This document shows positions 6,885-15,584 of a stretch of DNA of 36,777 nt, in pieces. The stretch spans positions 1-36,777 of the forward strand of contig DWZD01000045.1 of the NCBI GenBank assembly GCA_019118345.1, written 5' to 3'. Position 1 is the stretch's first letter, and each line of letters starts with the position of its first letter. The translations under genes and the position numbers were made by a program. This DNA comes from Candidatus Desulfovibrio intestinavium. GTDB lineage: Bacteria > Desulfobacterota > Desulfovibrionia > Desulfovibrionales > Desulfovibrionaceae. A model generated the notes under the pieces. It saw nothing but the letters and a program-made list of their open reading frames with translations, made no database searches and was not told where the DNA came from.

Positions 6885-8162
6885 GTGACGTTGCCGCGAG
6901 TGGTCATCAGCGGGCTGGGCGGCTGCACGCCGCTGGGGCACACGCTGGACGAGGTGGCGGCGGCTCTGCGCGCGGGCCAGTCCCCCTTTGTGGCCAGCGC
7001 GCACTGGCCGGAACATGCCGTGGCCCCTGTGGAGCCGCAGGGCGACATGGCGCGGGCCGTCCGGCCCGACCCGGCCCTGCGTCTGCTGGGCGGCTGGCGG
7101 CACCGGCATTATTGTCACCGGGGCGCGCAGCTGGCCGTGCTGGCCGGCTTGCGGGCCGCGCGGGACGCGGCCTGCGGGGCAAGCGCGCAGGCGGATGACG
7201 GCAGCGCCACGGACTGGGCCGCCCTGCTGCCGGAAGATACGACCCTCCTGCTGGCCCACGGCCCCATGCTGGATGTGAGCGGCGAACCCGGCCTGCCCCC
7301 AGGAGACGTGAACTGCCTGGGCGCGCTCTGGCTGCTGCGCTGGCTGCCCAATACGGCGGCGGCGGCCCTCTGCCGCTTTCTGGGCGTACACGGGGAAAGC
7401 CTCTGCCTCAATGCGGCCTGCGCCTCGGCCCTGCATGCCCTGGGCGAAGGGTACCGGCGCATCCGGGCCGGTCTGACCTCCCGCGTGCTGGTGGCGGCAG
7501 GGGATTCCCGTTTGTCGAAGGCCGGGCTTTTGGGCTACATGCGGGCGCAAACCCTGAGCCGGCGGGGGCCGACGTGCGGGCCGCGGCCCTTTGACGCGGC
7601 GCGCGACGGTTTTGTGGCCGCCGAGGGCGGGGCGGCCTTTGTGCTGGAACCGCTGACCGTGGCCGAGGCTCGAGGGGCGCGCATTCATGCGGAAATTCTG
7701 GGCTTCGGCGTCTCGTCCGACGGCGGCAGCCTCACCGCGCCCGACGCGCGGGGAACCCATGCCGAGCGCGCCGTGCGGGCCGCGCTGGCTGAAGCGGCGG
7801 CCGTCATGCCCCACGGCCCGCACTGGATTTCCGCGCACGGCACGGGCACCGCGCTCAATGACGCCGCCGAGGTCGCCCTGTTGGAGCGCGTCTTTGCCGA
7901 CCGGGGGCTATCGCCCGCCGTCATGGCCTGCAAGAGCCGGCAGGGCCATGCCTCGGCGGCTGCCGGGGCCGTGGAATTGTTCACCGTGCTGGCGGGCTGG
8001 CGCGCGGGCTTCATGCCGCACATTGCCGGGCTGGATCAGCCCTGTTCCGCCCGACTGGCCTTTGTGCGGGAGGATGCCCCCTTTGCCGGGCCGCTGGGCC
8101 TGCTGGAAAATTTCGGCTTCGGCGGGCAGAATGCCGCCCTGGCGGTGCGCCTGTGGACGTGA
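6885..8162 (+). CDS. Beta-ketoacyl-ACP synthase, KAS II (FabF)-like
   Basis: 425 residues from a GTG at 6885, three bases after the carrier-protein stop, preceded by CAGGGGTAGCGG. The condensing-enzyme triad is complete: Cys179 in NAACASALHA, His318 in HGTGT and His355 in QGHASAAAGA, with Lys350 before it. The C-terminus carries the family motif NFGFGGQNAALA. It would elongate an acyl-ACP with malonyl-ACP. The sequence is well away from housekeeping FabF (for example the long insertion around residues 95-145), fitting a special primer or chain length. Position between carrier protein and BioF-like genes argues for an acyl-ACP precursor pathway. Confidence 0.88.
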   Translation: MTLPRVVISGLGGCTPLGHTLDEVAAALRAGQSPFVASAHWPEHAVAPVEPQGDMARAVRPDPALRLLGGWRHRHYCHRGAQLAVLAGLRAARDAACGASAQADDGSATDWAALLPEDTTLLLAHGPMLDVSGEPGLPPGDVNCLGALWLLRWLPNTAAAALCRFLGVHGESLCLNAACASALHALGEGYRRIRAGLTSRVLVAAGDSRLSKAGLLGYMRAQTLSRRGPTCGPRPFDAARDGFVAAEGGAAFVLEPLTVAEARGARIHAEILGFGVSSDGGSLTAPDARGTHAERAVRAALAEAAAVMPHGPHWISAHGTGTALNDAAEVALLERVFADRGLSPAVMACKSRQGHASAAAGAVELFTVLAGWRAGFMPHIAGLDQPCSARLAFVREDAPFAGPLGLLENFGFGGQNAALAVRLWT

Positions 8163-8620
8163 TGCTTGCTGACGCGCCGCGTCCCTTTGTCCTGCTGGAC
8201 AGGGTGGATACGCCGGATCCCGAAAGCCTGCGGGCCGTGCGCGGCCTGCAAAACGCCCCCTTCTGGCACATCTGGGAAGCGGGCGCGCAGTGCGTGGCCC
8301 TGCATCAACGCTGGCGCTGCGGCTTTGCCCGCCACGCCTTTCTGCTGGGCATGGCGCAGGCGCCCACAGCCGCGGGCTGGCAGCTGCCGCCGGACGGATT
8401 GTGCGGCGAGCTGCGCCTGACGGCCCGTCTGCGGCAGCAGGGGGACGGCGCCGCCCTCTATGAACTGGAAGCGATCTTCCTGCCTGAGGCCGATGCGGGG
8501 CGTGCCGCTCGCGGCGGCTGGGAAGTGCGCATCGGCCTTTGCGGCTATGACGCGCAATTTCGGGAGGACATCCTGCGCCCCCGTTACGAGGAGCTGTTCC
8601 GATGCCTGTGCCGTGGTTGA
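8153..8620 (+). CDS. Hot-dog-fold protein, ApeP-like dehydratase relative
   Basis: 155 residues if the GTG at 8153 is used; the ATG at 8162 is an alternative. The beginning PRPFVLLDRVDTPDPESLRA looks like the first strand of FabZ/ApeP hot-dog proteins; FWHIWEAGAQCVALHQ fits the central helix of the ApeP group, and FLLGMAQAP with GELRLTARL fits its second half. The HFPG motif is absent, so catalysis is uncertain: it may dehydrate, bind an acyl-ACP, or form a heterodimer with the first hot-dog protein at 5399. Assignment rests on pattern resemblance only. The gene overlaps the ketosynthase gene by 10 bases and the BioF-like gene by 19 bases, so it is firmly part of the operon. Confidence 0.65.
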   Translation: MDVMLADAPRPFVLLDRVDTPDPESLRAVRGLQNAPFWHIWEAGAQCVALHQRWRCGFARHAFLLGMAQAPTAAGWQLPPDGLCGELRLTARLRQQGDGAALYELEAIFLPEADAGRAARGGWEVRIGLCGYDAQFREDILRPRYEELFRCLCRG

Positions 8621-9801
8621 GCCGTCTCAACGAAGAACTGTTCCGCCGTCTGGCGCTGGAGCAACGGGCCGGGCTGGGACGAGAGACGCTGGCCCCGCCA
8701 TCCGGCGATGTGCTGGATTTCCTCTCCAATGATTGCCTCGGGCTGGCTGACGACGCGGGGTGGCGGCGGGAGCTTGCCCGCTGCGCGGCCCGCCATGCGC
8801 CCTCTGGCCGTGCCTCATGGGTGGCGGGCGGCTGCACGAGCCTGGACAGGGAGGCGGCAGCGGCCTGTGCCGCCTATTTCGGCGCGGCGGAATGCCTGTT
8901 CTTTGCCAGCGGCTATCAGGCCCAGCTGGCGGCCCTGACGGGACTGGTCACGCCGGGGCAGCCGCTGCTGCCCGACCGGCGCATGCACGCCAGCGCGGCC
9001 CGCTTTCTGGGGCTGGGCGGCGCGCGTGTCCTGCCCTATGCCCATGCGGATCTGGCCCATCTGGAACGGCGGCTGCGCCGCCTTGCCGCCGAGGCCGAAG
9101 CCGGGGAGGGCGTCCGTCAACCCATTGTCATGAGCGAAAGCCTGTTCAGCATGGACGGCAGCCTGCTGGATCTGGAGGGCTGGCAACGCCTGCGGCAGAC
9201 CTATGGTTTCTGGGGCTGGCTGGATGAGGCCCATTCGCTGGGCGCGCTGGGGCCGGGCGGGCGCGGGCTGGCGGCACAGCGTCCGGGTTCGGCGGATCTG
9301 GTGCTGGGCAGCTTCGGCAAGGCGCTGGGCTACTGGGGCGCCTTTCTGTTGCTGCCGCGCGGGATCTCGGCCTGTCTGGCGCAATGGGCTTCCCCGCTGA
9401 TCCACTCCACGGCCCTGCCGCCTGTCCATGCCGCCGGGGTGCTGGCCCTGCTGGAACGCCTGCCCGCGCTGGAGGAGCGGCGGCAGGAACTGGCGGACAA
9501 GGCCGCCCATTTCCGCGCATGTCTGGCCGAATGCGGCCTTGCGGCACAGGGCGGGGCGCATATCGTCGCCCTTCCCGTGGGGGAGGCCGCCGCCTGCGCG
9601 GCCTGGGCCGAGCGTCTGCGCGGCGAGGGCATCCGTGTGCTGGCGGCCCGTTATCCCACCGTGCCGCAGGGGCAGGCCCTGCTGCGCTGTACGGTTCGGG
9701 CGGGACACCGGCGGGAGGAGCTTGCCCGCGCGGCGCGCATCATGGCCCGGACAGCCCCGCCCGGCGGGGCGGAAGCGGAGAGGCCCGTCGTCCCCCAATA
9801 G
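8602..9801 (+). CDS. bioF: Alpha-oxoamine synthase, BioF-like (8-amino-7-oxononanoate synthase)
   Basis: 399 residues, PLP-dependent fold type I. Visible landmarks: DFLSNDCLGL (39-48), FASGYQAQLAAL (101-112), DRRMHASAARF (125-135), SESLFSMDG (178-186), LDEAHSLGALG (207-217), and the PLP lysine in GSFGKALG (Lys240). BioF condenses pimeloyl-ACP or -CoA with alanine, releasing CO2, in biotin synthesis. The Gly-rich loop with a conserved His found in most BioF proteins reads ASWVAGGCTSLDRE here, which is a departure. Other family members (serine palmitoyltransferase, KBL, CAI-1 synthase) are possible, but the location at the end of an ACP-linked pathway fits BioF. No bioA, bioB, bioD or birA gene is in the window. 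It starts within the preceding gene. Confidence 0.72.
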   Translation: MPVPWLSRLNEELFRRLALEQRAGLGRETLAPPSGDVLDFLSNDCLGLADDAGWRRELARCAARHAPSGRASWVAGGCTSLDREAAAACAAYFGAAECLFFASGYQAQLAALTGLVTPGQPLLPDRRMHASAARFLGLGGARVLPYAHADLAHLERRLRRLAAEAEAGEGVRQPIVMSESLFSMDGSLLDLEGWQRLRQTYGFWGWLDEAHSLGALGPGGRGLAAQRPGSADLVLGSFGKALGYWGAFLLLPRGISACLAQWASPLIHSTALPPVHAAGVLALLERLPALEERRQELADKAAHFRACLAECGLAAQGGAHIVALPVGEAAACAAWAERLRGEGIRVLAARYPTVPQGQALLRCTVRAGHRREELARAARIMARTAPPGGAEAERPVVPQ

Positions 9802-9841
9802 CCTGCCCCGCAGCCGAAGCCACGGGGCAGGCCCCCCTGAG

Positions 9842-9858
9842 TGTCGGTTGAACCGACA
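9842..9858. repeat. Perfect inverted repeat after the bioF-like gene
   Basis: TGTCGGTT, one centre base, AACCGACA. It lies 41 bases after the bioF-like stop codon. With no T-run, it may be an operator-like site or the edge of a repeated non-coding element rather than a terminator. Confidence 0.6.
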
Positions 9859-9988
9859 TTCCTCCGTCGGCGGGCGCGCCGGGCGCGCCTCGCCGTACGC
9901 TGATGCCGCGTCAGGAAGCCAGCCTGACGGAAAGATGGTGCGGAAGCCTGCCGCTTCGGGGGGAACGGGCCGGAGAATGGGCCGCCGT

Positions 9989-10009
9989 GGCGAAAGCATG
10001 GCTTTCGCC
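9989..10009. repeat. Perfect 9-bp inverted repeat (REP-like)
   Basis: GGCGAAAGC and GCTTTCGCC separated by ATG. Its form recalls REP-type palindromes; no second copy was noticed in the window. Confidence 0.6.
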
Positions 10010-10160
10010 TACCGGGACAGGACGCAAGGGGCAAGGCTCATATCGAGGAAAGCCGACGCAGGCGGGATGTTCACATGCTCCGTCGCCCGCTCGGCGGGAG
10101 ACGGAAAGGGGAGAAGGCGACGAGCGCAGAGAACGATGCAGCAGCCCGGCAAGCGGACGG

Positions 10161-10201
<41 letters not shown>

Positions 10202-10527
10202 ATCAGCTTTCCATTGTTCTGTTGAGTATCATAAAGCTATTGCTCATGGCAATCGTTGTCAAGACATTCTGGAAAAAAAGCTGATAAAATAAATAACGTT
10301 GTGAAGGCTTCGATTTTTAAGGAATGTTTTTCCGCGCGCATGAACAGCAATAACGTGTCATTCGCCAAAGGATTGCCTGCCGGCATATCCGGGAACACGA
10401 TGCCGGCGGTTCTGCCGCTCAGCGTTGCTGATGCGCCCGCAATGGCCTTCAACGCGAAAACGGGCAGGTAAGCAGCGGCCCTGTCGTGTGTTCGGCGCTG
10501 TTTGGGGGCAGGGCATGGGGCGGCAGC

Positions 10528-12444
10528 CTAGATGCCCCGCAGCTTGTCCCGCAACAGGGCCGCCCTGGCCGGGCCGATGCCCGGCAGTTCCCGCAGTTCC
10601 TCAAGGCTGGCGGCCCGCATGGCCTCCAGCGAGGCAAAGCGCTCCCAGAGCAGGCGGGCCGTGGCCGGGCCGATGCCCGGCAGGCGCATGAGTTCGCCCG
10701 AGAGGGCGGCCTTGCCCCGTGCCTTGCGATGACGGCCAATGGCAAAGTGGTGGGTCGTGTCGCGAATGTGCTGGAGAAAGAGCAGTTCCGGCGCGCCTTC
10801 GCGCAGGGGCAGGGCATTGCTGCGCCCCGGCAGGAAGATGCGGTCGGCCACATTGCCCGCCCGGCGGTCGGCATGGCCGTCCTCGTCGCGGGCCTTGGCA
10901 ATGGCCGCCAGCGCGCAGAGATCGCCCTGTCCGGCCTCCTCAAGGCCGCGCTGCACGGCATGGAGCTGACCTCGCCCGCCGTCGATGAGCAGCAGATCCG
11001 GCCAGGGCGGGCCGCTTTCCAGCCGGCGCGCCACCCATTGGTAAAGGGTGGCGTAATCGTCGCCGCCATCGGGCATGGCGTAATTGCGATAGGCGGGCGG
11101 GTGGGGACGTCCATCCTCGAAGACCACCATGCCCACGCGCGTCTGCCGCCCGCCGGTATGGGAAACGTCCACACATTCGATGCGCCGGGGGCGTTCCGCA
11201 AGATGCAGGGCCGCGGCAAGCATTTGCAGGATGTCCTGTTCGGCGTGCTGCTCCCGACGGCGGGCTTCCTCGCGGGCATTGGACTGCGCCACGTCCACCA
11301 GCTGATTGTCCTTGGCGTTTTGCGGGGCCACCAGCCGCACGGGGCCGTTGCGGCGCTCGGCAAGCAGCTGCTCCAGCGCCTCGCGCCAGCTGCCGGCGTG
11401 TCCGTCCATCCCGTCGCCCGCCCCTGCCTGTTCCGGCGGCAGCGGATGCGCGCCGGGCGGGGGGGCGTCTTCATTCAGGCGTTCGTCCTCATTGTCCGGC
11501 GGCAGCCAGGGCAGGAGAATGCGCGGCGGCGGCAGCGGCCCCGCATAATACTGGCCCACAAAGGAGCGCAGCAGCTCAGGCGCGTCCTCGAAGCACAGAC
11601 CGGCCCAGTAAAAGGTGCGCCCGTCCGTCATGGCCCCGTTGCGCACAAAGACAAGGCCCAGCGCCAGCCCCCTGTCCGCCGCAAACAGGCCGATGACATC
11701 CATGTCCCCGCCGCCGGGCAGGACGGTGGCCTGCCGTTCCACCGTGCGTTCCACGGCCCGCATCTGATCGCGCAGGCGGGCCGCCTGCTCGAATTCCAGG
11801 GCCTCGCTGGCGGCCTCCATTTCCTGCCGCAGCCGAGCCAGCAGAGGCGCGGACTTGCCCTCCAGCAGCTCCATGACCTTGTGCACGGCCTCGAAATACT
11901 GCCGCGAATCCACGAGTCCCATACAGGGGGCCGGGCACTGCCCCATGTGGTGGTACAGGCAGGGGCGCACGCGGTTTTTCATGGCCCTGTCCGAACAGCG
12001 GCGCAGGGCAAAGGCCCGGTGCAGGAGCTTCCACGTCTCCCGCGCGGCCAGAGCCGAGGTAAAGGGGCCGAAATAGCGCGCCCCGTCCCGGCGGGCCTTG
12101 CGCACCACCTCCAGCCGGGGAAAGGGATGCTTCACGTCCACGCGGAACAGGACGTACTGCTTGTCGTCGCGCAGCACGATATTGTAGTGCGGGCGGTGCT
12201 TCTTGATAAGGCTGGCCTCCAGCAGGAGGGCTTCCTTCTCCGTGGTGGTGGTCAGCACGTCCAGCGAAACGGCATGGGCCAGCATGGCGCGCGTCTTGGC
12301 CGGCAGGCCGTCCTGACGAAAATAGGAGAGGACGCGGCGACGCAGCACGCGGGCCTTGCCCACATAGATGATGCGGCCCCGGGCGTCCTTGTAGAGGTAG
12401 ACGCCCGGACTCAGGGGCAGGGTGGCGGGATCGGGACGTTGCAT
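10528..12444 (-). CDS. uvrC: UvrABC excinuclease subunit C
   Basis: 638 residues; makes the two incisions in nucleotide excision repair after UvrA-UvrB damage loading. Domains in order: GIY-YIG nuclease (residues about 12-90, SPGVYLYKDARGRIIYVGKA), a cysteine set (Cys150, 162, 170, 174) at the place where UvrC iron-sulfur ligands are known, the UvrB-binding UVR motif (about 208-235, EALEFEQAARLRDQM), the RNase H-like 5' nuclease domain (ECVDVSHTGGRQTRVGMVVF and LLLIDGGRGQ), and tandem helix-hairpin-helix motifs at the end (MRLPGIGPATARLLW and RELPGIGPARAALL). A longer frame reaches 12522 but the added residues are not UvrC-like; the ATG at 12444 starts just before the GIY-YIG domain. An acidic/Pro-rich insertion (NEDERLNEDAPPPGAHPLPP) makes it slightly longer than the E. 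coli protein. Confidence 0.96.
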   Translation of the reverse strand: MQRPDPATLPLSPGVYLYKDARGRIIYVGKARVLRRRVLSYFRQDGLPAKTRAMLAHAVSLDVLTTTTEKEALLLEASLIKKHRPHYNIVLRDDKQYVLFRVDVKHPFPRLEVVRKARRDGARYFGPFTSALAARETWKLLHRAFALRRCSDRAMKNRVRPCLYHHMGQCPAPCMGLVDSRQYFEAVHKVMELLEGKSAPLLARLRQEMEAASEALEFEQAARLRDQMRAVERTVERQATVLPGGGDMDVIGLFAADRGLALGLVFVRNGAMTDGRTFYWAGLCFEDAPELLRSFVGQYYAGPLPPPRILLPWLPPDNEDERLNEDAPPPGAHPLPPEQAGAGDGMDGHAGSWREALEQLLAERRNGPVRLVAPQNAKDNQLVDVAQSNAREEARRREQHAEQDILQMLAAALHLAERPRRIECVDVSHTGGRQTRVGMVVFEDGRPHPPAYRNYAMPDGGDDYATLYQWVARRLESGPPWPDLLLIDGGRGQLHAVQRGLEEAGQGDLCALAAIAKARDEDGHADRRAGNVADRIFLPGRSNALPLREGAPELLFLQHIRDTTHHFAIGRHRKARGKAALSGELMRLPGIGPATARLLWERFASLEAMRAASLEELRELPGIGPARAALLRDKLRGI

Positions 12445-12495
12445 GGCAGGCCCACTATAGGCGGCAAGGCCCGCTGACCGCAAGGGCGGAAAAAC

Positions 12496-12520
12496 AAAAA
12501 AAGGCCCGCCGAAGCGGGCC
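12496..12520 (-). terminator. Rho-independent terminator of the porin gene
   Basis: Minus strand: GGCCCGC, loop TTCG, GCGGGCC, then seven T. A textbook stem 22 bases after the porin stop codon. Confidence 0.92.
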
Positions 12521-12542
12521 ATATGCCTGAGCCGGAAACCAG

Positions 12543-14060
12543 CTAGAAGCTGTAGACGTAGCAGAGGTTGAAGTTCCAGGCATCACGCACGGTGTCGTCG
12601 CGACCGTTCATGAGGCTGTCGCCCCAGACCTTGTGGGATTTGTCAAGCCACATGGCCACATAGGCGGCCTGGAAGACCATGTCCAGATTTTCGTAAATCT
12701 TGTAGGTGTTCACCAGACCCACTTCCAGGGCATAGTCCTTGGTGGTCAGGTACATGGAGTCCATGCCGATGGCATTGCTGTTGGCGGCCAGGCCACGGGT
12801 GTGCACCAGATAGTTGGCCATGTGCGGACTGTTGGTGCCGCCCATCAGGTTGACGTAGAGGCACTGCTTGAGGTCTTCCACAAAGCTCACGTCCTTGGCG
12901 CGGATGCCCACGCCCCAGGTGCCGGGCATGGCAAGGCCCACCGCGGATTCGCGCGCCAGATTGGGGTCGCCGTTGAAGGCAAAGCGGGAGAAGGCGTTGT
13001 TGGTGTTGTTGACGCTCACGAAGGGCAGGCGCTCGGAGCCGTTGCCCGTGTCGTTGTCGTCGCCGGAACCGTACCAGCCGTAGATGCCGGGAGTCACCCA
13101 ATCCATCTTGTATTCCACCAGCAGAGAGGCCAGCCAGCCCGAGCGGTTGGCGGAGGAATCGTCATAGGCCACGGAACCGTAATTGAAATCAAAGGCGATG
13201 CGGAAGGGATCAAAGGCCACGATGTCGCCGGTGATGCCCGCCCAGACGGCCTGGCCGTAACCGGTCAGCTTGTTGCCGTGCGTGGGGCCGCCCGCCGGGA
13301 ACATGCCGGTGCGGAAGTTGCCGCTGGAAGTGCCGGCGTTATTGCCGGTCACGTCGAAGTAGTTGCGCGGGTTGGCGGAATTGCGGAAGGCGTTGGGGCC
13401 GATCATGCCGTACATGGCCCAGGGGGTCACTTTCACGCCGTCAAAGGTCAGGGGCAGGGCAAGGGCGAACAGATCGACATTGTCCAGGAAGTTCTGCTGA
13501 TAGTTGTTCACGCCGTGGGCATTGCGGCCCGCGTAGTTGTCGTTCATGGGACGCGCCCACATGGCGGTCAGGGCCACGTTCTCGTTGAACTTGTAGGAGG
13601 CGGTGATGCCGGCCACGTCGTCATTGAAAACCTGACTGCCGGTGGTGAAGCTGGGCAGGGCCATGCCCTGAATGCCCATGCGGAGTTTCAGATCGGTCTG
13701 GGGCACCAGCCAGTCGATGTAGGCCTGCTTGATTTCAATGACGTTGTTGCCGTCCGCACCCAGGGCCGCGCCGTTGCCGTTGTTGCCCCAGCGCTGGTCG
13801 CCCAGTTCAAAATACAGCGTGCCGGACAGGCTTTCAGAGGCCACGGCGTCCAACTGGAAGCGGAAGCGCTGCTCGACTTCAAATTCGTCCTGGCTCCCGT
13901 CGTAGCCGGTGATGCCGTTGCCCCCGGTGAAGTCGCCGTTCTGGCCGAAGTCGGCACTCACGATCCACTGGCCTTTGGCCTTGAAGTCAATGGCGTTGGC
14001 CGTGCTCAATCCCCCGAGCAGCATGCCGGCAGCCATGAAGAGCGTCACAAGTTTTTTCAT
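12543..14060 (-). CDS. Outer-membrane porin, Desulfovibrio homotrimeric type
   Basis: 505 residues. Start at 14060, preceded by GGAGGATGTT, with signal peptide MKKLVTLFMAAGMLLGGLST followed by ANA. The mature chain opens with IDFKAKGQWIVSADFGQN and consists of alternating amphipathic beta strands, Asn/Asp/Gly-rich turns and aromatic girdles, ending in a C-terminal Phe (CYVYSF) as required for BAM-assisted insertion. The segments ELGDQRWG, EIKQAYIDW and RMGIQGMALP are the kind of landmarks I associate with the abundant Desulfovibrio porins. It would form the general diffusion pore. The gene stands alone, with its own strong promoter and terminator, fitting high expression. Confidence 0.9.
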   Translation of the reverse strand: MKKLVTLFMAAGMLLGGLSTANAIDFKAKGQWIVSADFGQNGDFTGGNGITGYDGSQDEFEVEQRFRFQLDAVASESLSGTLYFELGDQRWGNNGNGAALGADGNNVIEIKQAYIDWLVPQTDLKLRMGIQGMALPSFTTGSQVFNDDVAGITASYKFNENVALTAMWARPMNDNYAGRNAHGVNNYQQNFLDNVDLFALALPLTFDGVKVTPWAMYGMIGPNAFRNSANPRNYFDVTGNNAGTSSGNFRTGMFPAGGPTHGNKLTGYGQAVWAGITGDIVAFDPFRIAFDFNYGSVAYDDSSANRSGWLASLLVEYKMDWVTPGIYGWYGSGDDNDTGNGSERLPFVSVNNTNNAFSRFAFNGDPNLARESAVGLAMPGTWGVGIRAKDVSFVEDLKQCLYVNLMGGTNSPHMANYLVHTRGLAANSNAIGMDSMYLTTKDYALEVGLVNTYKIYENLDMVFQAAYVAMWLDKSHKVWGDSLMNGRDDTVRDAWNFNLCYVYSF

Positions 14061-14102
14061 AACATCCTCCAAAAAAATGATTCTGGAAAAGCGGGTGAGG
14101 CC

Positions 14103-14131
14103 ACGATAAGCCCTTGCGGCATCTCTTTCAA
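14103..14131 (-). promoter_or_regulatory. Sigma70-type promoter of the porin gene
   Basis: Minus strand: TTGAAA (14131-14126), 17-base spacer, TATCGT (14108-14103). It leaves a leader of about 35 bases containing GGAGG. Confidence 0.55.
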
Positions 14132-14258
14132 GGGGGAGAGTAAAAAAATTTTTACCGACAGCCGTTCTCAATAACCTGCGGAAAAAGCAGGATGTCCCCA
14201 AAATGGCGCGCACATGCCTGGCCGAAGCCCAAACAGGGGCATGCGACGTTTTGAGGGC

Positions 14259-14288
14259 AAAAAAAACTGCCGCAACCGGTTCCGGCAG
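14259..14288 (-). terminator. Rho-independent terminator of trpB
   Basis: Minus strand: near-perfect palindrome CTGCCGGAACC / GGTTGCGGCAG followed by eight T, 33 bases after the trpB stop. Confidence 0.88.
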
Positions 14289-14321
14289 CGGCAGCGGGCC
14301 TTGGGTTCAGGTGCGGGACGG

Positions 14322-15542
14322 CTAGTCCGCCGCCGGAACGAACTTGCCGGAGGCCACCAGCTCGGCCACCTGGGCCACATCCTTGTCGCCGCGACCGGAA
14401 AGGTTGACGAGCACGATGCTGTCCTGCGGCATGCCGGGCGCGACCCGGATGGCATGGGCCAGCGCATGCGAGGATTCCAGCGCCGGAATGATGCCCTCAT
14501 GGCGGGAAAGGGCAAAAAAGGCGTTGAGCGCTTCGGTATCGGTCACGCTGACGTATTCCGCACGGCCGCTGTCCTTCCACATGGCCAGCTCAGGCCCCAC
14601 GGAGGGATAATCCAGACCGGCGGAAATGGAGTAGACCGAAGCCGCCTCGCCCGCCGCGTCCTTGAGCATGTAGGAGCGGAAGCCGTGCAGCACGCCCGGT
14701 TCGCCCTGGCAGAGGGAGGCGGCATGCTCGCCGTAGCCGTTGCCGATGCCGCCAGGCTCCACGCCCACAAGGCGCACATTCTCGTCGGCCACAAAGCCCG
14801 AGAATATGCCCACGGCATTGGAACCGCCGCCCACGCAGGCCATGCAGACATCAGGCAGCCGGCCCACGGTTTCCAGCATCTGGGCACGGGCCTCCCGCCC
14901 GATGACCGACTGAAAATGACGCACCATATAGGGATACGGATGCGGCCCCACGGCAGAACCCAGCACATAGAACATATCCGGGTCATTGACCCAGATGTCC
15001 AGCGCCTCGTCCACGGCCTCCTTGAGCGTGCGCTGACCGCTCGTGGCCGCGCGCACCGTGGCGCCCAACATTTCCATGCGCGTCACGTTGAGGTGCTGGC
15101 GGGCAATGTCCACCTCGCCCATGCAGATGGTGCACTTCAATCCCATGAGCGCCGCGGCGGCCGCCGTGCCGACCCCATGCTGTCCCGCGCCCGTCTCGGC
15201 AATGACGTGCGTCTTGCCCATGCGTTTGGCCAGCAGGCACTGCCCCAACGTATTGTTGACCTTGTGCGCGCCCAGATGATTCAGATCCTCGCGCTTGAGC
15301 CAGATCTGCGCGCCGCCCAGACGGCGGCTGAGATTGGCGCAATGAAAGATGGGGCTGGGCCGTCCGGCAAAATGCTTCAAAAGATAGGCCAGCTCGTCAA
15401 AAAATGCGGGATCGCCGAGGGCTTGCTCAAAGGCCCGGCTGACTTCATCCAGACGCGGCTGCAAGGCCTCGGGCACAAAACTGCCGCCATATGCGCCGAA
15501 AAAGCCGTTTTCCGGAGCGGCGCAGGGAGTGGGCTTGCTCAT
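14322..15542 (-). CDS. trpB: Tryptophan synthase beta subunit, not linked to trpA
   Basis: 406 residues; joins indole and serine to give tryptophan. PLP lysine 94 in HLGAHKVNN, catalytic Glu116 in AETGAGQHG, phosphate loop CVGGGSNA (236-243), and the C-terminal motif NLSGRGDKD are all present. Start ATG at 15542 with CAAGGAGACACC. No trpA or other trp gene adjoins; neighbours are a porin and thyX. Residues in the region that follows the PLP loop ([22 protein letters not shown]) differ from the E. coli-type sequence, so this may be a second, stand-alone TrpB that salvages indole, as I recall for an extra trpB in Desulfovibrio vulgaris. The leader carries a terminator-like hairpin. Confidence 0.9.
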   Translation of the reverse strand: MSKPTPCAAPENGFFGAYGGSFVPEALQPRLDEVSRAFEQALGDPAFFDELAYLLKHFAGRPSPIFHCANLSRRLGGAQIWLKREDLNHLGAHKVNNTLGQCLLAKRMGKTHVIAETGAGQHGVGTAAAAALMGLKCTICMGEVDIARQHLNVTRMEMLGATVRAATSGQRTLKEAVDEALDIWVNDPDMFYVLGSAVGPHPYPYMVRHFQSVIGREARAQMLETVGRLPDVCMACVGGGSNAVGIFSGFVADENVRLVGVEPGGIGNGYGEHAASLCQGEPGVLHGFRSYMLKDAAGEAASVYSISAGLDYPSVGPELAMWKDSGRAEYVSVTDTEALNAFFALSRHEGIIPALESSHALAHAIRVAPGMPQDSIVLVNLSGRGDKDVAQVAELVASGKFVPAAD

Positions 15543-15554
15543 GGTGTCTCCTTG

Positions 15555-15584
15555 AAAAAAATTCCGGCCTGACGTGAGGCCCGG
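15555..15584 (-). promoter_or_regulatory. Terminator-like hairpin in the trpB leader (possible attenuator)
   Basis: Minus strand: CCGGGCCT, loop CACGTC, AGGCCGG (one bulged G), then AA and seven T, directly followed by the ribosome-binding site CAAGGAG and the trpB ATG 12 bases from the end of the T-run. A transcript begun upstream would meet an intrinsic terminator before trpB. No convincing Trp-rich leader peptide is seen. Alternatively it ends transcription from an upstream minus-strand promoter. Confidence 0.55.

Noticed and set aside
5778-7838. A 686-codon minus-strand frame opposite the reductase, carrier and ketosynthase genes
   Set aside because: No recognisable domain, and the plus-strand genes carry full catalytic motifs and coupled starts.
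10237-10471. Two opposite 71-codon frames in the AT-richer part
   Set aside because: Both need a TTG start and lack a ribosome-binding site; no family recognised. They could be remnants, but this cannot be supported.
12633-14174. A 513-codon open frame on the plus strand opposite the porin gene
   Set aside because: It is rich in His/Gly/Val with no domain or ribosome-binding site and lies antisense to a clear porin with signal peptide, promoter and terminator. High G+C produces such frames.
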